From positions 1 to 10,018 of the forward strand of contig JAVBLZ010000014.1 of NCBI GenBank assembly GCA_031553045.1: a DNA stretch of 10,018 bases. Reading direction: 5' to 3'. Position numbers and translations under genes: made by a program. Positions 6,417-10,018 of the stretch are shown piece after piece. The notes below the pieces were generated by a model, which was given only the letters and a program-made list of their open reading frames with translations, was not told the origin of the DNA and did no database searches. This stretch comes from CALXQW01 sp031553045. GTDB lineage: Bacteria; Verrucomicrobiota; Verrucomicrobiia; Opitutales; Intestinicryptomonadaceae. Numbering within the stretch: the stretch's first letter is position 1; every line of letters starts with the position of its first letter.

Positions 6417-7244
6417 ATGAAGAAACTATTACTATTGTTCACGCTTACCGCATTTTTTTGCGGTTGCTCAACATCAACGGCAGACTCTGCGCAAACCAAA
6501 CACCGCAAGGTGGCTGTGCAAAGCTACTCTTTTAACAGGTTCACCCTTGAAGAAGCCATTGCCAAAGTCAAAGATTTTGGTTTAGACGGTCTGGAAGTTT
6601 ATCCCGGACACAAAATCTCCGCAAAATACCCAGGGGTAACTTTTGCGAAAATGAATGCGGAGCAAAAAGAATATGTCAAAAAACTCCTCAAAGACGCCAA
6701 TCTGAAAGTTGTTTCTTACGGCGTTGTCAGCGCAAAATCTGAAGACGACATTAAGGCTATAATGGCGCTCGCAAAAGAAATGGGCATACAGCGCATAATC
6801 ACCGAATGCGCAGTTGCAACCTTCCCCATTTGGGAAAAGTATGGCAAAGAAACCGGCATATATATGTGTCTGCACAACCACGCCAAAGACAGCCCAAACA
6901 AGTATTATGACCCAGAAGTTGTGGCAGAATCCATCAAGGGTTTTGACTATGTGAAGGCAAGCCCAGACGTTGGCCACTGGTCTCGCTCGCAAATTAAGGG
7001 CGTTGAGGGTTTGAAAATTCTTAAAGGCTCGCTCTTAAGCATGCACTTTAAGGATCAGGCTGAATGGGGCAACCCAAAGAACCAATGCGTACCGCTTGGC
7101 GAGGGGCAGAACAACATCAAGGGCATGCTTGCAGAGCTTGATTCTCAGGGCTATACAGGCTGGTTCGTGATAGAATATGAGGCTGATTGGGACAACAATG
7201 CGCCGCAAATCAAGAAGTGTGTTGACTACCTGCGTAAGAATTAA
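6417..7244 (+). CDS. Sugar phosphate isomerase/epimerase family protein, putative lipoprotein
   Basis: A 275-aa TIM-barrel protein of the xylose isomerase-like/AP endonuclease 2 superfamily. The barrel starts at VAVQSYSFNRFTLEEA (33-47). Likely metal and active-site residues are E130, H153 and H155 (HNH), D184 and H187 (DVGHW), H210 and D213 (HFKD), E229 (GEG) and E243 (VIEYE). The first 17 residues, MKK, a leucine-rich core and FCGC, look like a lipoprotein signal with C17 as the lipidated cysteine, although phenylalanine replaces the usual leucine of the lipobox. It is therefore probably anchored in the periplasm, where similar exported isomerase-like proteins are thought to act on free or oxidised sugars. 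Substrate cannot be told from sequence. It lies 45 bases after the U32 gene and is followed by a hairpin terminator. Confidence 0.87.
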   Translation: MKKLLLLFTLTAFFCGCSTSTADSAQTKHRKVAVQSYSFNRFTLEEAIAKVKDFGLDGLEVYPGHKISAKYPGVTFAKMNAEQKEYVKKLLKDANLKVVSYGVVSAKSEDDIKAIMALAKEMGIQRIITECAVATFPIWEKYGKETGIYMCLHNHAKDSPNKYYDPEVVAESIKGFDYVKASPDVGHWSRSQIKGVEGLKILKGSLLSMHFKDQAEWGNPKNQCVPLGEGQNNIKGMLAELDSQGYTGWFVIEYEADWDNNAPQIKKCVDYLRKN

Positions 7245-7275
7245 TTTTCAAAAAAGATATACATAGCTTAAACAT

Positions 7276-7314
7276 TTGGGGCGCTTGCTTAAACACAGGC
7301 GCCCCAACTTATTT
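7276..7314 (+). terminator. Rho-independent terminator after the sugar isomerase gene
   Basis: A perfect 9-bp stem, TTGGGGCGC (7276-7284) with GCGCCCCAA (7299-7307), has a 14-base loop and is followed by CTTATTTT. It begins 32 bases after the stop codon. The T-run is interrupted, so efficiency is uncertain. Confidence 0.6.
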
Positions 7315-7346
7315 TAAGGCGCATATAGTTTGGCGCATATTTTATT

Positions 7347-7360
7347 TACATAATTATGTA
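7347..7360. other. Perfect 14-bp palindrome between terminators
   Basis: TACATAATTATGTA is its own reverse complement. It lies between the convergent terminators, next to a direct repeat GGCGCATAT at 7318-7326 and 7332-7340. It is AT-rich and no function can be assigned; it may be chance or a protein binding site. Confidence 0.3.
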
Positions 7361-7375
7361 TGCTCATTGGTGCAC

Positions 7376-7415
7376 AAAAAAAACTCTGAGGCGGTTTGAA
7401 CGCTCAGAGTTTTTT
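7376..7415. terminator. Bidirectional terminator, serving the Pmp-repeat PEP-CTERM gene
   Basis: ACTCTGAG (7383-7390) pairs with CTCAGAGT (7403-7410), extended by A-T pairs between the A8 run at 7376-7383 and the T6 run at 7410-7415. Read on the minus strand, the hairpin starts about 21 bases after the stop codon of the large surface-protein gene and ends in eight U. Read on the plus strand it is a backup to the previous terminator. Confidence 0.7.
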
Positions 7416-7436
7416 ATTTGAGATTGTTTGCCCCTG

Positions 7437-10018
7437 CTATTTGCGGCGTCTATAAATTACAAAGCCGAGTGCCAACAATGCGAATATAACCGCATAGGTG
7501 CTAGGCTCAGGGATTATCATGCCGTTGAGGTATATATCATTACCACTGCGGTAAATATCGCCGGCGAACTTATCCTTAAAGTCAAAGAAATCGTTGAGAT
7601 TGCCTGTGGGAAAAGAAATCGAGCCTTCGGCGCTTATTATTTTGTAGTCTACTATTTCTGATTCAAAGCCAAACAAATCCAAAATGATTCTGTTTGAGCT
7701 TGAAACGCCTGAGCCAATGAGTGCGCCCAGAATATTTATTAGGTCGCCATTCTCAATTTCTAATATTGAGCCGCTGAACAAGGTAAGATTTTCAAAGGTC
7801 ATAGTGCCTAGGCTATCACCAGGGGCGAGGGTTGCACCACTGCTTATTACTGTTGAGCCCAAGATGCGGCCACTGCCCATAAGCTTTGCGCCAGAATTTA
7901 CATATAGCGTAGAATCACTTACGCCATATTCCGCTTTTTGTGTAACAGAGAGTGTGCCACCATAAACGGTGGTAGTTGACTTTATATCGCTCTTGACGTC
8001 GTCGGAGCCTGCGGCGTAGTTTGCGCCAGAGAATATTACCTTACCACTTGTTACTGTGCCGTCTGACAATTTATTTATGCTCACGGTACGTGCGGTGGTG
8101 CTTGATGGCTTAATTGGGTCTGAAAATATGATTGAATTGCCACTATCGGCGGCAATATACATATTGGACGAAACCAAATAAATGGAATTTGCAACCCCCG
8201 TCAAACTTGGGTCTGCTGCGCTAAAATCCACACCCATTCTGTTGCCAGAAAAACTTATATCGCCAGTTTTTGCATACAGAGTAAGAGATGTGCCATTAGA
8301 TAAAATTGCGCCACCATTACCGCTGGCGTAATTGCCCGTAAAGGCAGACGATCCTGTAATTGTCAAAGCATCGCCCGAATAAATTGCGCCGCCGTAACTT
8401 GCAGTGTTGCCTGTGAATGTGGAATCACCCCCAATTGTCAAAGCACCGCCCGAATAAATTGCACCGCCGAAAAGACCTGCAGTGTTAGACTCAAATGTTA
8501 ACAAGCCTGTACTGTTTATTGTATTTGCGCTAGCAAATACAAAGTAAATTGCGCCGCCGATGCTACTTGCCTCATTATATGCAAAGTCCGCAGTGGAGCC
8601 AAATGTCAATGTGTTGCCCTCCAAAGCAATAGCTCCACCGTTAGCTGAGGCAATATTGCCATCAGTAGCAATAGCTGAGCCAAATTTAACAGCGCCTGTG
8701 ATAGTTAAATTGCCGTTTGAATAAATTGCACCGCCGTTATTAGTTGCAGTGTTATGCCCAAATGTAAGCAAATCTGTATTGTTTATTGTATTTGTGCTAA
8801 CAGATATAAAGTAAATTGCACCACCTCTGCCTTTAGCCCCAGAGATATCCACAACTGTTACAGCATTATTTTGGAAAGTAGCAAGCCCGCCAAGCGTCAG
8901 TGTATCGCCTAACAAATAAATTGCACCGCCTAAATTACTTGCAGTGCTGCCTGTGAATGTGGCATCACCCTCTATTGCCAAAGCGCCGTTTGAATAAATT
9001 GCGCCGCCGTAACTTGCAGTGTTGCCTGTGAATGTGGTATTACCTGTAATTGTCAAAGCGCCTTCTGAATAAATTGCGCCACCGCTATTAGTTGCGGCGT
9101 TATACTCAAATGTTAACAAGTCTGTATTGTTTATTGTATTTGCGTTAGCAGATGCAAAGTAAATTGCGCCACCGCTGCCTTTACCCTCAGAGATATCCAC
9201 AACTGTTACAGCATTATTTTGGAAAGTAGCAAGCCCGCCAAGTGTAAGCGTATTGCCTAACAAATAAATTGCGCCGCCGTAATTAGTTGCTGTGTTGCCT
9301 GTGAATGTGGTATTACCCCCAATTGTCAAAGCGCCGCCTGAATAAATTGCGCCGCCGTAATTAGTTGCTGTGTTATACTCAAATGTAAGCAAGTCTGTAT
9401 TGTTTATTGTGTTTGCGTCAGCAGATTCAAAGTAAATTGCGCCACCTCTGCCGCTACCCCCAGAGATATTAGCATTATTTTGGAAAGTAGTAAGCCCGCC
9501 AAGTGTCAATGTATTGCCTGCCAAATAAATTGCGCCGCCGTTATTAGTTACGGTGTTACTTGCGAATGTGGCATCACCCGTAATTGTCACAGCACTGACT
9601 GAAAAAATTGCGCCGCCGTTATTAGTTGAGGTATTGCCTGTGAATGTGGCATCACCCCCAATTGTCAAAGCGCCTCTTGAATAAATTGCGCCGCCTGAGT
9701 AATTTGCAGTGTTGCTTGAGAATGTGGCATCACCCCCAATTGTCAAAGCGCCGCCTGAATAAATTGCGCCGCCGTAATTAGTTGCTGTGTTATACTCAAA
9801 TGTTAACAAGTCTGTATTGTTTATTGTATTTGCGTTAGCAGATTCAAAGTAAATTGCGCCACCGCTGCCTTTACCCCCAGAGATATCCACAACTGTTACA
9901 GCATTATTTTGGAAAGTAGCAAGCCCGCCAAGCGTCAGTGTATTGCCTGTCAAATAAATTGCACCACCATAGTTTGTAGCAGTATTTTTATCACTGGTAG
10001 CCGCACCTCCAAATGTTA
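7437..10018 (-). CDS. Partial giant surface protein: Pmp-like GGAI/FxxN repeats with PEP-CTERM anchor
   Basis: The frame stays open to the window edge, so this is a 5'-truncated gene with 859 residues visible. A TTG at 9953 is not a credible start, because repeats continue upstream of it. From the edge to about base 8290 the protein is built of 23-26-residue units with GGAI (20 copies seen) and FxxN (as in FTGNTA, FEYNTA, FQNNA). These are the hallmarks of Chlamydia polymorphic membrane protein repeats, which fold as a right-handed beta-helix. A region resembling autotransporter passenger tails follows (GGTLSVTQ, GRILGSTVISSGATLAPGDSLG; roughly 7975-7790). Instead of an outer-membrane barrel, the protein ends in a PEP-CTERM signal: IPEPSTYA, a hydrophobic helix and YRRRK (7437-7514). 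This predicts export, sorting by an exosortase and surface or matrix display, perhaps as an adhesin. No exosortase gene is in the window. Confidence 0.9.
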   Translation of the reverse strand, partial: TFGGAATSDKNTATNYGGAIYLTGNTLTLGGLATFQNNAVTVVDISGGKGSGGAIYFESANANTINNTDLLTFEYNTATNYGGAIYSGGALTIGGDATFSSNTANYSGGAIYSRGALTIGGDATFTGNTSTNNGGAIFSVSAVTITGDATFASNTVTNNGGAIYLAGNTLTLGGLTTFQNNANISGGSGRGGAIYFESADANTINNTDLLTFEYNTATNYGGAIYSGGALTIGGNTTFTGNTATNYGGAIYLLGNTLTLGGLATFQNNAVTVVDISEGKGSGGAIYFASANANTINNTDLLTFEYNAATNSGGAIYSEGALTITGNTTFTGNTASYGGAIYSNGALAIEGDATFTGSTASNLGGAIYLLGDTLTLGGLATFQNNAVTVVDISGAKGRGGAIYFISVSTNTINNTDLLTFGHNTATNNGGAIYSNGNLTITGAVKFGSAIATDGNIASANGGAIALEGNTLTFGSTADFAYNEASSIGGAIYFVFASANTINSTGLLTFESNTAGLFGGAIYSGGALTIGGDSTFTGNTASYGGAIYSGDALTITGSSAFTGNYASGNGGAILSNGTSLTLYAKTGDISFSGNRMGVDFSAADPSLTGVANSIYLVSSNMYIAADSGNSIIFSDPIKPSSTTARTVSINKLSDGTVTSGKVIFSGANYAAGSDDVKSDIKSTTTVYGGTLSVTQKAEYGVSDSTLYVNSGAKLMGSGRILGSTVISSGATLAPGDSLGTMTFENLTLFSGSILEIENGDLINILGALIGSGVSSSNRIILDLFGFESEIVDYKIISAEGSISFPTGNLNDFFDFKDKFAGDIYRSGNDIYLNGMIIPEPSTYAVIFALLALGFVIYRRRK
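8488..9948. repeat. Dispersed near-identical 158-bp repeats inside the surface-protein gene
   Basis: A 158-bp segment encoding, on the minus strand, the LTLGGLATFQNNAVTVVDIS to NNTDLLTFEYNTA stretch occurs at 8753-8910, 9101-9258 and 9791-9948. A copy 12 bp (four codons) shorter lies at 9374-9519, and part of one at about 8488-8560. Starts are 348, 273 and 417 bp apart, with shorter Pmp units between that differ in number. Nucleotide identity is high even at third positions, pointing to recent duplication or gene conversion. All length changes visible keep the frame. Confidence 0.85.

Noticed and set aside
7437..9953. Surface-protein gene starting at a TTG at 9953
   Set aside because: The same frame continues upstream through another GGAI unit to the window edge, so the gene is truncated by the window and the TTG is an internal leucine codon.

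Overview
The window reads as a chromosomal segment of an anaerobic, AT-rich bacterium, most likely from the Verrucomicrobiota (Opitutales or Puniceicoccales type, possibly gut-associated). The best clue is the C-terminus of the large surface protein at the right end. It carries a PEP-CTERM sorting signal (IPEPSTYA, a hydrophobic helix, then YRRRK) of the kind common in that phylum. A membrane protein carrying six [4Fe-4S] motifs and an iron-sulfur U32 enzyme fit an anaerobic lifestyle. The taxonomic call is an inference; there is no rRNA or other marker gene here.

Layout: 1-293 is non-coding and holds two abutting long palindromes of about 135 and 121 bp. Their arms are unrelated, but both share the same 35-bp asymmetric core at the centre. 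Next comes a leftward YhcH/YjgK/YiaL-family (DUF386) sugar-related gene (294-836). It is divergent from a rightward membrane ferredoxin of NapH-plus-NapG-like architecture (898-2361), which is followed by a CPBP intramembrane protease (about 2450-3418). That gene converges, with no gap, on a secreted SMP-30/gluconolactonase-like gene (3419-4438, minus). Divergent from this is an RlhA-type U32 protein (4518-6371), followed by a lipoprotein-type sugar phosphate isomerase/epimerase (6417-7244). Two hairpin terminators separate it from the 3' part of a giant repetitive surface protein (7437 to beyond 10018, minus).

The genes do not form one operon: strand changes often and each gene has its own short upstream region. 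Three of them (DUF386, SMP-30, sugar isomerase) belong to sugar-processing families, two of which carry export signals, so a loose carbohydrate theme is possible but unproven. Several genes have a plausible -10/-35 pair only a few bases before the start codon and no Shine-Dalgarno sequence, which suggests short-leader or leaderless transcripts.

The two points most worth following up are the paired palindromes with a conserved core and variable self-complementary arms at the left edge, and the surface protein that joins Chlamydia Pmp-like GGAI/FxxN repeats to a PEP-CTERM anchor at the right edge.
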